Source of the DNA: Tetragonia tetragonoides
Taxonomy: Eukaryota; Streptophyta; Magnoliopsida; Caryophyllales; Aizoaceae
Reading direction: 5' to 3'
Assembly: GCA_038025085.1 (NCBI GenBank)
Contig: CM076145.1
Coordinates: 16,713,000-16,776,999, forward strand
DNA length: 64,000 nucleotides
The notes beneath the pieces were generated by a model, which saw only the letters and a program-made list of their open reading frames with translations, was not told the origin of the DNA and did not search any database. Made by a program: the position numbers and the translations under genes. This document shows, piece by piece, positions 11,663 through 22,570 of the stretch (position 1 is the first letter of the stretch; each line of letters starts with the position of its first letter).

Positions 11663-12239
11663 CTAAAGGGACAAAGGGGGAGAAGCAGGAGGTTGACCCT
11701 CCAGCTGATTCCTCAGAACTCTAACTTCATCAAGGAGCTCCACTTTCCGCTCCCGGAGGCCGTTCAGCTCCTCGACCCCACCAGTAATGTGAGTAGCTAA
11801 CTCGGCCCTTGCATCCAGAAGGGTGTTGTCCCTCTGCTCCCAGTGACGGATCTTAGCCTGAGTGGCCGCCTCCCGCTCACAAGCTCCACCGATCTCTCGA
11901 TGAAGCTGCTGGAGACGGTTAGCCAACCGTTCCGCTGAAGGAACCGACCGAGCCGGCGGAACAATCTCCCTGGCAGTAGGGGGAGGGGCTGACACATTGA
12001 TGGTAGGAGGCATCTGACCATCAGATTCCCGACGCTCCGCTCGAGATCTCCTGATAGAAGTAATTAGATCCCGAGCCTCAGAACCCAGGCTCGACCCAGA
12101 ATTGGATCGAGGACAAGCCGGAGTGTAGAATTCGGAAGAAGTCCAAGCATGACTCTTCCCAGCATCACTGACCCTTCCAGGCCCGCCTACTAGACTCCCC
12201 ACACTGCGTGTTCACCGCTTTCCTCTTGGAGCCAGCCAT
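11663..12239 (-). pseudogene. Antisense ORF B of Tat element, coiled-coil protein
   Basis: The best start is the ATG at 12239, giving MAGSKRKAVNTQC with a basic, NLS-like start. A frameshift near 12200 joins it to the long frame ending at 11663. That frame has a Ser/Pro-rich middle (PTINVSAPPPTAREIVPPARS) and a C-terminal coiled coil (LANRLQQLHREIGG... to VELLDEVRVLRNQLEGQ). A weak TATA-like element lies about 110 bases upstream. Function is unknown; coiled-coil proteins with basic starts are a usual appearance of extra ORFs in Tat elements. The 74-residue overlapping minus frame is a shadow. Confidence 0.5.
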
Positions 12240-12291
12240 CACGAAGATAAAGTAAAGTGAGGAAAAAATTACTGAAGTTTAATGAGTTTTC

Positions 12292-12353
12292 TAGAGAGAG
12301 AAAGTGATGTGCAAAAAGGGGTGAAATTATGAAAGATCACTCAGGTATTTAGA
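12292..12353 (-). promoter_or_regulatory. Putative promoter of antisense ORF B
   Basis: The minus strand shows TCTAAATA at 12353-12346 and, about 40 bases further, CACTTTCTCTCTCTA (plus positions 12292-12306), identical over 15 bases to the leader motif before antisense ORF A. The TATA element is imperfect. Confidence 0.4.
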
Positions 12354-12629
12354 GGCAAAATACTATGGGAGACCAAACGACACCTCTCTTCAGAAGACAC
12401 GTAGCACGAAGGTACGGTGTGAACCCGGTTCACGTTTCCCCCTGAAAGGAGAAAAAACGCTTTGCCTACCCCATCCATCCCTCGACCAGTGAAGCGAAGA
12501 AAGAACGACACAAAAGCACGAACAAAAGACGTTCAGACATTCATTCAAAATATCGAGGTTACACACTATTACAAAAAAGCTACATAATAGCTTAAATAGC
12601 TATAAGAGAGAAAAAATCTTAGAGGTCTA

Positions 12630-13371
12630 AAGCTTCACGCTTATGCTTGATCTCCTGCTCCTAGGCTTGCTGCTTCTGAACCAGAGAACGATGGAGCGCT
12701 CTCCCCTCATCAATGGCGAGAGTCTTGTCCTCGACAACTCGCCTCGCTTCACTAAGGTCCTTCATGAGATGATCGACCCTCCAAGCCACCTGTGTCTTCT
12801 CATCTTACACCGCCTTCCTGGCTTTCTCAGCCTGCTGGATCTCCCATTTTAAGGATTTCATGCGGATCTCTCGAGCCTTACAAACCTGCTCATTTACAAA
12901 CTCTTGGCGACACCCACTTCGAATAGGGTCATCATGCCCATGACCCCCCACCCCAGAGGAAGAAGCATCTGGGCAGGGGTCGACTTTAGCGGGAACTGGA
13001 GGAGGAGAGTCAGGTAGCCTCACAGCCAGAGGTTCGACGTCAAGGCATTCCAGGATCCCCTAGGATTGAAGTCGCTGAAACACCATCCATATCTGGGTAC
13101 GACGATGCTGAGACAAAGAAGTGTCCTCGAAAAGACGAACGAAGTCAGGAACCTTCAACTTGGCTAGATTAGCCCCACTGAATTCATCAGGGTCAGCCGG
13201 AACCCCACTATGAGGTGGCTTCAAAGGCCTACTGCTAGGTGTTTTGCCCGATCGAGTTGTTTGTATAACACGTCTGCCCGATCGAAGGCGGTACACCCAG
13301 GACACTGCCTCAATATCCACAAACGACTCATCGCTAGAACCTAAAGAAATGAAAATAGCTGATGAAGACAT
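12630..13371 (-). pseudogene. Antisense ORF C of Tat element with in-frame stops
   Basis: ATG at 13371 starts MSSSAIFISLGSSDESFVDI, followed by a basic segment, then KLKVPDFVRLFEDTSLSQHRR. The same frame continues past a TAG at 13062-13060 into PPPVPAKVDPCPDASSS, a Gly/His patch and a charged coiled-coil-like tail (EIRMKSLKWEIQQAEKARKAV), then past TAA and TAG codons to about 12630. All breaks are single-codon stops that one C-to-T change would create; no frameshift is needed. A weak TATA-like string (TACAAATA, 13422-13415) lies only about 45 bases upstream. The order basic start, short conserved patch, coiled coil matches its neighbours. Confidence 0.5.
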
Positions 13372-13635
13372 TTTTTGAAGTTTTGGAATAACGACATGAA
13401 TGGGAAAACAAGCCTATTTGTAGGCAAAAAATAGAGGGCACAAACGGTTATCCACTTTCTTTCCTATTCAGGTCAGGTCAGAAGCAATGGAAGCCTCGAT
13501 TTTGTCCGCCTCGACTTGAGAGGCAGGATCGACAGATCTTCAAAGATTCTTAATCTTGACCAGAGACTCTACCACAAAAGCTCCCAGGTCGCCGTCCCCA
13601 TACACCCGGACCAAGGCTCCAGTCCAAAATCGAGC

Positions 13636-15838
13636 CTAGCGATCGATAGCCACCTTCAAGTCGGCCTGGGCTCGAGTTGCCTTGGTCTTCCATTTATCAG
13701 CATCAGCCTTGGCACCTTCGAGGAGTCCGGTGACCTGAGCGTTGTCTTTGTTAGCCACCTCCAGCTTCCCTTTCAACTCCTCAAGGGAACGCTCTCTCTC
13801 GATCAGAAGAGACTTCTCCTCCTTGAAGTCGGCCTTCGCCTTCTCCAGCTCAGCACGAAGTCCCAACAACTCGGCTTGGGCCTCTTCTCGAGACCTAGCC
13901 TCGAGTTCAGCCTGCCACTCCTGATGCGGAAGGACCAATTGACGCCTTTGAGCCTCGTCATCCCTGATCGTCGCGCTCAGGAGAATGTCATCCTGAAAGA
14001 AGCAAATGAAAAGGGTTAACAACCTATAGAATTAATCAGAAACAGACAAAGAAAATAGTCGTGAAGATACCTTCAGCCGGCTTATGGCCATACGCCTCAA
14101 AAGGGCCGTTACGGCATCAGTCGACCCCACCTCCGAAGATACTTGCTCTATGTCTCGCTCATTGAAGAGGTTGGGGTAGACGGCCTCAGCAATCTTGGCC
14201 TGTTCGGCCGGAAGAGCATCCATGAAAACAGGCATCTTAAGGGCATGGCCTTCAGGGCCCTGCCTGCTAACCATGTGCGCTTGGCCCGTGAACTCGTTGC
14301 TATCCCTCCCGGTGGACCTCACCGCCACCATTTCATCGATACTCTTTAAGCAGGGCGAAGAGAGTACTCCCTCTACAACAGAAGTGGAAGAAAGAGCATC
14401 CACTTTCTGAATCTCGACACGAGGGCTAACTAACCCCCAGGTGTTAGTACCAGGCTGGCTCATTGGAATCGGCCCTCTGCCAATCGGGTCGGCTTTCTTC
14501 TTCTTTGAAGGAGAAACCCTCTCAGGAGATGTCAGGGCCTCATCGCTCGATCTATTCTTGGGAGGGGGATCTCCCCCAGATACAGCTTTCAACGAGGAAC
14601 TTTCTTTCCTCGACAAAGACCCGACCCTCCTCCTATGGACTGTCGCCTTTTTCTTCTTGGGAGGCTGTGAAAGTAAGGAAATCATCAGTACCGGATATGG
14701 GAAAGTCAACTACAACGGACGGAGAAAGAGAAATTAGTTACCGAGGCGAGCGCCTTCTGACCCTCGACCGTGTCCTCAAAAGCTCCGAGAAAAGCTTTAG
14801 AGGTCGTCCCAGCCACCATCTTCTCCCCATCCGGTATCTTCAGCAATTCAACAAGGGCAGCCTCTGCAAAATAGAAAGGAAAAGAAAGTGAATTAGACAA
14901 ATTATCGACCAATGGGCAGATTCGAAGCAAAAGAAAACTAAAAACAAGGTCGTTATACCATGAGTCATGGTCGACCAAAAACCTACGAAGACCAAGAAAG
15001 CGTCATTAGAAAACCAAGACTTCTCAATCCTCCAATGGGGAGGAGCTTTGACCCCCTCGCACATACCCTCGCTCTATTGGGGTGGCGAAAATACTCCACA
15101 GTTCGGCGCTCGGCAGTGGACAAGGTGTCCAAAGCCTCACGCTTCAGGCCAAAAAACCCATCACCTACCTCCTCCAAATAATTCTCCCTCCAAGGAGGGC
15201 ACTCTCCATCCCATCCCTGCTCACAGTGCAGGAACAGGAAGTTTTCCTTCCACAAGGTGACATTGCTCAAGGACCGGCACATGGAAAAGCCCTTCCTAGG
15301 GCTCAAGTACCAAGCCCCGAGTTTGGTCGACTACCCTCGAGTGTACAGGTGACGCAGAACAGCATCTGTCACCTCCAATTTATGAACATGGGCCGCAGCC
15401 GCCAGACCTATTAACGACGTCCAAGAATTCGCTTGGAGCTAAAAATAGTGCACGTCCAAGAGACCCACTATCTTCTTGATAAGGCGAGGAAGGGGAAATT
15501 TTAAACCCTCGTCAAGAACCTTCGTGGAGAAGGGAATGCTATGCGGCGGAGCAGGATGACACCCCTCCGACTTGCCAGGGCGGATAAAAGACATCCCCGG
15601 GGGCAAATGGTAGCGTTCCGCCAACAAATTGACATCCTCCATCGATCTACCATCCCAGACCGACCGTTTCAGATGGATGGGAACAGCGTCGACTTTCTTC
15701 CCCTGTTTCGATCCCCCATCCTCTGAATCTTTCTCTATGGGGTCTTGGCCTGGCTCCATCTCCGTGTCCCCATGATCGACCTCTTCCGTCTCCGCTAGGG
15801 TTCTGAAGTCGGGGAAGCCTCTCTCCTGCTAGACCTCG

Positions 15839-15869
<31 letters not shown>

Positions 15870-16852
15870 CTTCTTCTTCTTCTTCTTCTTCTTCTTCTTC
15901 TTCTTCTTCTTCTTCTTCTTCTTCTCCTCCTCCTCCAAAGAAGGAAGAATGGGATCCTCCTCCTCAGCCGGGGGAAAATCCTCGGTCTTGAATTCCCCAT
16001 CTTCCAAAGAATCATGAGAGGCCCCAGCCACCCCATGATCCGACTCAACAGGCTCGGGTATACCGCCAGGCAAGCCAGAAGTACTAGCCGAATGGTCGGT
16101 AGATCGAGCTAACCTCTCAGCTGAAGAATCGGGCAAAACGCCCGGAGTACTAGATTGGCCTACCATCTGCCTAGAAGAACTCCTTTCTCTATGCCCCCTA
16201 CAAAAGAACGAGTAACAATTGGTCAGAACTTGTGACGGGACTTCAACAGAAACACAAGAAAAGATAGTCGAGGGGCAAAAACATACTTCATGATATGAGG
16301 GCAGAAAAGCCGTTCTCCTATCTGCTCGGAGTCACTTAAGGAAGAGGGACGGTCAAAACCCCCTTTGCCTGAACGGCAAGTTTGTTTAAAACGAGCCCTG
16401 GACATCTCGTCTTCGTCTCTCTGCAAGGGAGAGACAGAGCGTAAGAGTTCGACCCGGACTAAAGCAAGGATCTCTCCCAACGCTACACTCATTTGAAAGA
16501 CATTCAAAACATCCTGTTTGAAGCCTCTCAGAAGGTCAGGGTCTGACAGGACCCTGGCATACCAAGACTCCTCCCGAAGCTAGAACGGAGTGACCCAGTC
16601 CGGAAGAAGTAGTCCGTCCGGGCTCAACCATTCAAAACCCGGACGAAACTCGGAAAAGGGAAACTCCGGCGGAATCGGGGAAATTGGATCATTCGAAGAA
16701 TGAGGGCAAGACTCCTCACACAACGGGCCAGGCCCCTGACTAGACGAACCCCGACCGAAACTTTCAGGGAAAGATCCCCGAGCTCCTGGTCGAGATGCCT
16801 CAGGCAAGCCATCAGACCCCGAAGATATATCAATGGGCGAAGACATCAACAT
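13636..16852 (-). pseudogene. Antisense spliced gene D, Transposase_28-like
   Basis: Five exons can be joined in consistent phase: 16852-16287, 16197-14959, 14863-14742, 14664-14071 and 13992-13636, all with GT...AG borders on the minus strand. Exon 1 starts MLMSSPIDISSGSDG; a TAG at 16582-16580 breaks it. Exon 2 has an acidic stretch, a poly-lysine run from a GAA microsatellite, a frameshift near 15815, then LLAERYHLPPGMSFIRPG...LKFPLPRLIKKIVGLLDVHYF...LQANSWTSLIGLAAA, the pattern of the plant putative gypsy-type transposon domain (PF04195, Transposase_28). Exon 4 has lysine-rich NLS-like clusters (PPKKKKA, SPSKKKKAD). Exon 5 is a long coiled coil (LLGLRAELEKAKADFKEE...). The family occurs in extra ORFs of plant retroelements; its biochemical role is unknown. 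Confidence 0.65.
15841..15935. repeat. (TTC)n/(GAA)n microsatellite inside antisense exon
   Basis: About 28 uninterrupted TTC units (15841-15924) pass into TCC units. On the minus strand, in the frame of antisense gene D, it reads as roughly 30 lysines after glutamates. Units are whole codons, so expansion keeps the frame. Confidence 0.95.
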
Positions 16853-17058
16853 GAAAGTAAAACAAATAAACACAGACAAGAAAAGTACCAAAAGAGAGAC
16901 GTTGTACCTTGTGGAAGGTGGAAGACGACTCTAAAACGGTAGATCGAACAGACAATGACGAACCAATCGAAGATTCGCGAAAATCTGGAAAACTCACTTT
17001 CTCTCTCTAAAAAATCAAATAGCAGAAATGAAGAGAGAAAAGTAAGGCTAGCTCTGAC

Positions 17059-17066
17059 TATTTATA
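17059..17066 (-). promoter_or_regulatory. TATA box of antisense gene D
   Basis: TATAAATA on the minus strand, about 210 bases upstream of the ATG of gene D and about 200 bases from the 3' LTR. Together with the comparable element at 10977-10984 it suggests independent antisense transcription rather than use of the LTR. Confidence 0.45.
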
Positions 17067-17270
17067 AACGAAGAGACCTAGGAAAACACGGCATCCACAT
17101 GACTGGCAGGTGGACGGCCCAACTGCGTCCACCGACTACTTATCCCGACAAAGGGGCCTTTCCAAGAAGGAAATGGACCCGAATCAGAAGCCCAATGGAC
17201 AAATGGCATGTCAACAGACCAACCACATCTCAGCAGGACTTGACGAAAAATGACCCTCCTCCTACTAAGA

Positions 17271-18222
17271 TGTGAGGGCAAAATGATATACCCAAAATAC
17301 TGAGGGTCGCGTAATCGACCTCTGTCCTCGCTGCGTAAAAACGATGTCAACCCTAAGCAGAGTCGAAGTCATCATCAACACAGAAACATGAACCCCCTGC
17401 CTCTAAAGGCAATCCCAAGTCGAGGACTCTCTCAGCCATCACTCGACATCCCAGTTAGACCCGAGAAGGCCTGCATCAACTAGAAAACCTACGTTAACCC
17501 GAAGATCGACATTATGCCTCCAAGATGCTCTGAATGATCGACCCCTATGGGAATCGACCCTAAAGACTGCTATAAACCTCCAAGATGACGTCAGCATATG
17601 TACTAAACGGATATTCCCTCGAAGATTCGGGCAAATGCCTTTGCGCCCACTCTTTCCAGGCCCAAGGACAACGGTGACGACATCAATTGTACTACCCCTG
17701 ACGTGGAACTCCCTCTGAGGGTCGTGCTAATGCTCACGTGACCTCCCTCTCTAAGCCAGCTTAGAGAGGAACGTACGGACGAGGTTACGTGGCTACTGTT
17801 CATTCGACGAGGCTAGCCGACTTTTGCCCTATAAATACCTGCACTAAAATCAAGGCAAAGGTAAGTTTTTCCATTCAAGGAACAATCACACTGATTAAGG
17901 CAACAGTGAGAGAATCCTCTGACATTTTGCTCTGACATTGCGTCCTTCAAGCGTGACTCTCGTACTCAATCACCCAATCAATCCCCACGCTCTTGAATTA
18001 ACCACACCTGTTCTCGCACAAAAGTACCTCACGTACATCACTTTCTGACTTTACCATTGGAGGGGTCTTCTCGGGTCGACCCCCCGAGGTAGTTTACCTT
18101 TGTTTACTTTGTGCAGGATCGTTCGGTCGACTCTAGAGGCGAACAACAACCCGGACACTCGCATCAAGACCTAAGCATCTTCCAAGTGTTCGACCCCCTC
18201 AAAATCGGGCAAAACAGAAACA
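17271..18222 (+). repeat. 3' LTR of the Tat element
   Basis: It starts TGTGAGGGCAAAATGATATACC and ends CAAAACAGAAACA, giving TG...CA borders. It contains a plus-strand TATA box (TATAAATA, 17830-17837). The bases just after it (18223 on) are coding sequence of a different minus-strand gene, which fixes the right edge well. The left edge rests on the TGTGAGGG motif only, because the 5' LTR is missing and the preceding purine tract is poor. Confidence 0.6.
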
Positions 18223-21005
18223 TTTACCTCTCGAAGATTCACATTCTCATCCTTTGCTGGCTGTTGAGGATAGGTAGTACTTTCAGTGTAATTGTGAGGT
18301 TGGCATATATCAATTTCTTTTTCAATTGGATCTTGAACCACCAAAGGTGAAAAAGGCTGTGGTTCTGGTTCAAGATGAAAGGGAGGAGTTGATTGTGCCA
18401 GTTGAGGTTCAAATGTAGGCACCAAAAACTCAGGCAGTTCATTTGAACAAAGGGTGAAATCTTGGTTATCGGGAGCTGAATCATTGTTCAAGTGCTCATG
18501 GTCAGGTTGTTCTACTGAATGATGGGCTATTGATGTAGCAACAAGGTCAGCTGTCAGATGCTGAGCATCAGGTTTTGATCGTTCATTGTGAGCTACGGAT
18601 GGTCCATCAAGCTCATGATCATCTTCCTCAGCAGCTACTGATGGTCCATCATGATCATCCCCACTTTGTCCTTCGGATTCATTACCATCATTTTCTTCAT
18701 TTGCTTCAAAAGGAGGATCAGCCAACACCGCCTCAACATCTAAAAACGTTGAATAAAATGAGAAGAAATTTAATCAGAAATTCATTAGAAATTAGTATAA
18801 AAATAATCAAAGATTTGTACTCAATTCATTGCATATTCTTGAGATATATTTTTAATAGATTATTACGAAAACTCACCAACACCAGTTATATCTATGCGTT
18901 CTTCAACTGATCCTTTGCCAAATTTTTCCTTCAATTCATCACTCACCCGTTCATCTATGTCTTCGGCTGTCCAATTCCTTATGATAGGGAATTCCCTAGG
19001 GACACTTCTGACTTTAAATACCACTCTATCACAGTAGCATAACTGCATGAAGAATAAGTTAATACTATGTTAAGATGATCAAAGATTCATTCAACCATAG
19101 ATTCATTAAAACCAGAGCAATAAAGCTACTTTAAGATGATCAATTCATTAATCAACTTGAGAAGTTCATTAACCAGAGTCAAAGATTGATCAATCAGAAT
19201 GGCCCAATTCATTTAAGGAAATCAAAGATTCATTTAACCAAAAGCAATCTAGCTACATAAAGGTCATAAATTTATTAATGAACATGAGCAAATTCATTAA
19301 CCAAAATCAATGATTCATCAGAATTAGCAAATTCATCAATCAACATTGTAAAATTCATTTGAGGAAATCAAAGGTTGCAAAATACCAAAGATTCAGTTAA
19401 CCCAAAGCAATCTAGCTATGTTAAGATAATGAATTCATTATTCAAGTTGAAAAATTCATCAATCAGAATGATGAAATTCATCACATGGAAACAAAGATTC
19501 ATGTATGTCAAAACAACATTCATCAATCAACATGATGATATTCATTTAAGGAAATCAAAGGTTCATTTAAGGAAACGTAATGTAGCTAATTAAAGATGGT
19601 AAATTCATTAATTAACATATGTGAATGGAGAATAAGATCATACTCTTTTGTTTAATAATCCAGAGAAATCATTTGATAAACGAATAGATAAAGCTCAAGT
19701 TAAAGAAAACTAACCATAAGAAACAGCAATGGCCCTTTAAAGAAACTTCTCGGATTACTCTTCCATTCTTCTACATTGTCACTGAGACTCTTCACAACAA
19801 ACTGACAGAAGTTGTATTACTTTATCTCGTCGACATTCATGAGGCTGTAGAGGTACTTATAATTACATGGTCGGCTTTGTCGACCTTGAAGAAGAGCTGC
19901 CATCACGTACACTACAAAATCTCTCTTAAATTCATCTCCATGATCGCCTCTTGTTGCTATTGTATCAGGCATTTCAGAATTTGCTGAAGTTGCAGCCCCC
20001 CCCCCCAATCTTTCTCTCCAATCTTCTACCAATTCAGTTTGACTTTTTGCCTCAACTACTCTCTTTGGGCCTCTTGGAATCCCTAGTGTCAAGAATACAT
20101 CTTCTTCCCCTATAACTAACCTACCTCCATTGATGAAGTCATAGTAACGACTGACATGTTCCAAATTCATTACAATCCTTTTTGCAAACTCACCATCTAG
20201 TGTACTGTACTTCAAATACAAAAGTCCACCAAACCCTACTTCTGCTACAACTTTTCATTGCAGCTCATTTAACTTGGATATCATGCTGAATAGTCCTTTT
20301 GGGGACATCCTGTGTTGGCACTTCTTTTCTGCTTTCATTTCTTTTAGCTTCTGAGCAGCTATGAGCGCGTTTGTGCCAACAACAGTGAGAGCAATACTTG
20401 GAGCTTGCACTTTTCTCGGTCTTCCCCTCCCTCTTTTGTTGTTCTGTTCATCTACAACAGCAAGTGCACTATCTGACACTTCTACTTCTTCAATTATAAC
20501 GCATTTCCCATCACGCGGTCATAGTTTCCTAGGACATTTCACAGCAACTATAAGCCTTGGTTGGCAAACAGTAATGTCAGTACATTTGTGTGCCATTGTT
20601 TTCCGTCCTCGTTTAATCCTTGTATATACAGTTTTTACCCGAAGATCCTCTCCAATTTTTAAAGCATGTGTTCCTGGATCTCCTTCATTCTCTGCTGTTA
20701 TATTCTCTAACAGCTCTGATTCCTTCTCATCATGACCACTTGAGCTACAACCAATCCTTCCAGATGAACAAATGTGGACTATGTCATCATCATCAAACTT
20801 TCTTTTCCTAGAAGATAATGGCTGCACATCCGTTACAATATCTCCACAGCTCTTTGCCCCCAATTCGCCCTAAGTTATCTGACGGACTCTTCGATCAGAA
20901 CTAGGAGGAGCAGAGTTGATAGGTTTAGGTTTAGCAACACGTAGGATTATTTTATTAATTGAAACAACTTTTGATGATGTTTCTTCATCATCTGTAGTCC
21001 TCAAG
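18223..21005 (-). pseudogene. Decayed spliced gene, PMD/Ulp1-type transposon protein
   Basis: Three exons join in phase: 21005-19715, 19042-18877 and 18739 to the LTR junction, with TTTTAG/GTTAG, TGCAG/GTGAGT and TTTTTAG borders. Exon A has a basic AT-hook-like GRGRPRK, then SPKGLFSMISKLNELQ, VGFGGLLYLKYSTLDGEFAKRIV, EEDVFLTLGIPRGPKRV and the block LLQGRQSRPCNYKYLYSLMNVDE. This layout recalls plant proteins carrying an N-terminal mobile domain before an Ulp1 protease domain, often transposon-borne. Exon C is acidic and proline-rich. Four in-frame stops (20872-20870, 20521-20519, 20257-20255, 19819-19817) interrupt it with no frameshift. The Tat 3' LTR ends three to four bases into a plausible GAG/GTAAA donor and removes the rest. 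The family assignment is from memory. Confidence 0.5.
19050..19714. repeat. Intron filled with TTCATTAATCAA-type repeats
   Basis: The intron between the first two recognised exons is a dense run of attcattaatcaac, gaaattcat and caaagattcat variants with gcaatctagctatgttaagat blocks. The same vocabulary fills the region upstream of the first exon (21010-22600), so both introns derive from one expanding sequence. Confidence 0.8.
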
Positions 21006-21100
21006 CTAAAATGAAAACATATAATTCACAGTTAAAAGTTCATATGCATTATGAGAATGTACTGCATTCATCAACACTGCTATAAAACTCATCGCGGAAA

Positions 21101-22570
21101 ATGAGAAAATTAATGTGATATTTATGTTAATTCATTAAAAATTCTATGAAATTCATCACAAAGATGGAAATTCAAAGGTTCTCTCAACCTAAAGCAATCT
21201 AGCTATGTAAAGATGGTAAATTAATTAATCAACATGAGAAAATTCATTAAACAAAATGAAAGATTCATCAATCAACATGATCAATGATTCATTCAACCAA
21301 AGATTCTTTTATCCCAGAGGAATCTAGCTATTATAAGATGATCACTTCATTAATGTACTTCAGAAATTCATTAACAAGAATCAAATATTCATCAATCAGA
21401 ATGACTAAATTCATCACGCAAATAAAGTTTCATCTATGTGAACTCAGTCAACAAGATCAAATTCATTAAAGGAAATTAAAAGGTTCTTTAATCAACATGA
21501 TCAAGACTCATCAATCAGAAACTAGCTTTTGTTAAGATGGTAAATTCATTAATCAACATGACAAAACTCATTAAACAAAATCAAAGATTCATCATTTATC
21601 CAAAAGCAATCTAGCTATGTTAAGATGATCAATTCATTAACCAAAATCAAAGCTACATCAATTAAGATCAACATATTTATCAACCGAAATCAAACATTCA
21701 TTTAAGCAAAAGAGATGTAGATATCTTAAAATGATCAATTCATTAATCAACTTGAAAAATTCATTAACCTATAACAAAGATTCATTAATTAACTATAACA
21801 AATTCATGATGAAGAGAATGAGAAAATTAATGTGATAGTTATGTTATTCATTTAAAATGCTATGAAATTCATCACAGAGATGGAAAAATCAAAGGTTCTC
21901 TCAACCTAAAGCAATCTAGCTATGTAAAGATGGTAAATTAATTAATCAACATGAGAAAATTCATTAAACAAAATGAAAGATTCATCAATCAACATGATCA
22001 AATATTCATTCAATTAAAATTCTTTTATCCCAGAGCAATCTAGCTATTATAAGATGATCACTACATTAATGAACTTCAGAAATTCATTAACAAGAATCAA
22101 ATATTCATTAATCAGAATGACTAAATTCATCACGCAAACAAATATTCATCTATGTGAAATCCATCAACAAGATCAAATTCATTAAAGGAAATCAAAAGGT
22201 TCATTAATCAACATGATCAAGACTCATGAATCAGAAACTAGCTTTGTTAAGATGGTAAATTCATTAATCAGCATGACAAAACTCATTAAACAAAATCAAA
22301 GATTGATCATTTAACATCAACAAATTCATCAAGGCAAATCAAAGATTAATTTATCCAAAAGCAATCTACCTATTGTTAAGATGATCAATTCATTAACCAA
22401 TATCAAAGCTACATCAATTAAGATCAACATATTCATCAACCGAAATCAAACATTCATTTTAAGCAAAAGCGATGTAGCTATCTTAAAATGATCAATTCAG
22501 TAATCAACTTGAAAAACTCATTAACCTATAACAATGATTCATCAATCAACAATAAGCAATTCATGAAGGG
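21101..22570. repeat. 718-bp tandem duplication of ATTCAT-type repeat DNA
   Basis: The string atgagaaaattaatgtgat starts at 21101 and again at 21819. The two copies stay alignable for over 700 bases, sharing ggttctctcaacctaaagc and tttatcccagag. The first ends where the second starts, so this is a direct tandem duplication. Each copy is itself built of short TTCATTAATCAA-type subrepeats. No ORF is supported. Confidence 0.85.

Larger units (their letters stand above)
6791..18222 (+). mobile_element. 5'-truncated Tat-lineage Ty3 retrotransposon
   Basis: The element starts abruptly inside RT at the left LTR boundary. It contains RT C-terminus, Ty3-type RNase H, an archaeal-type second RNase H and integrase (6791-9154), a noncoding stretch with short tandem repeats (9155-10140), four antisense ORF regions (10145-16852) and a 3' LTR (17271-18222). 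A second RNase H before integrase and long pol-to-LTR spacers with antisense genes are hallmarks of the Tat lineage (Ogre, Retand, Grande type). Stops and frameshifts through pol show it is not autonomous. Its 3' LTR lies against the third-last base of a GAG/GTAAA exon border in the neighbouring minus-strand gene. Confidence 0.75.

Noticed and set aside
13516..14891. Plus-strand frames opposite the antisense genes
   Set aside because: They are shadows of the better supported spliced minus-strand gene.
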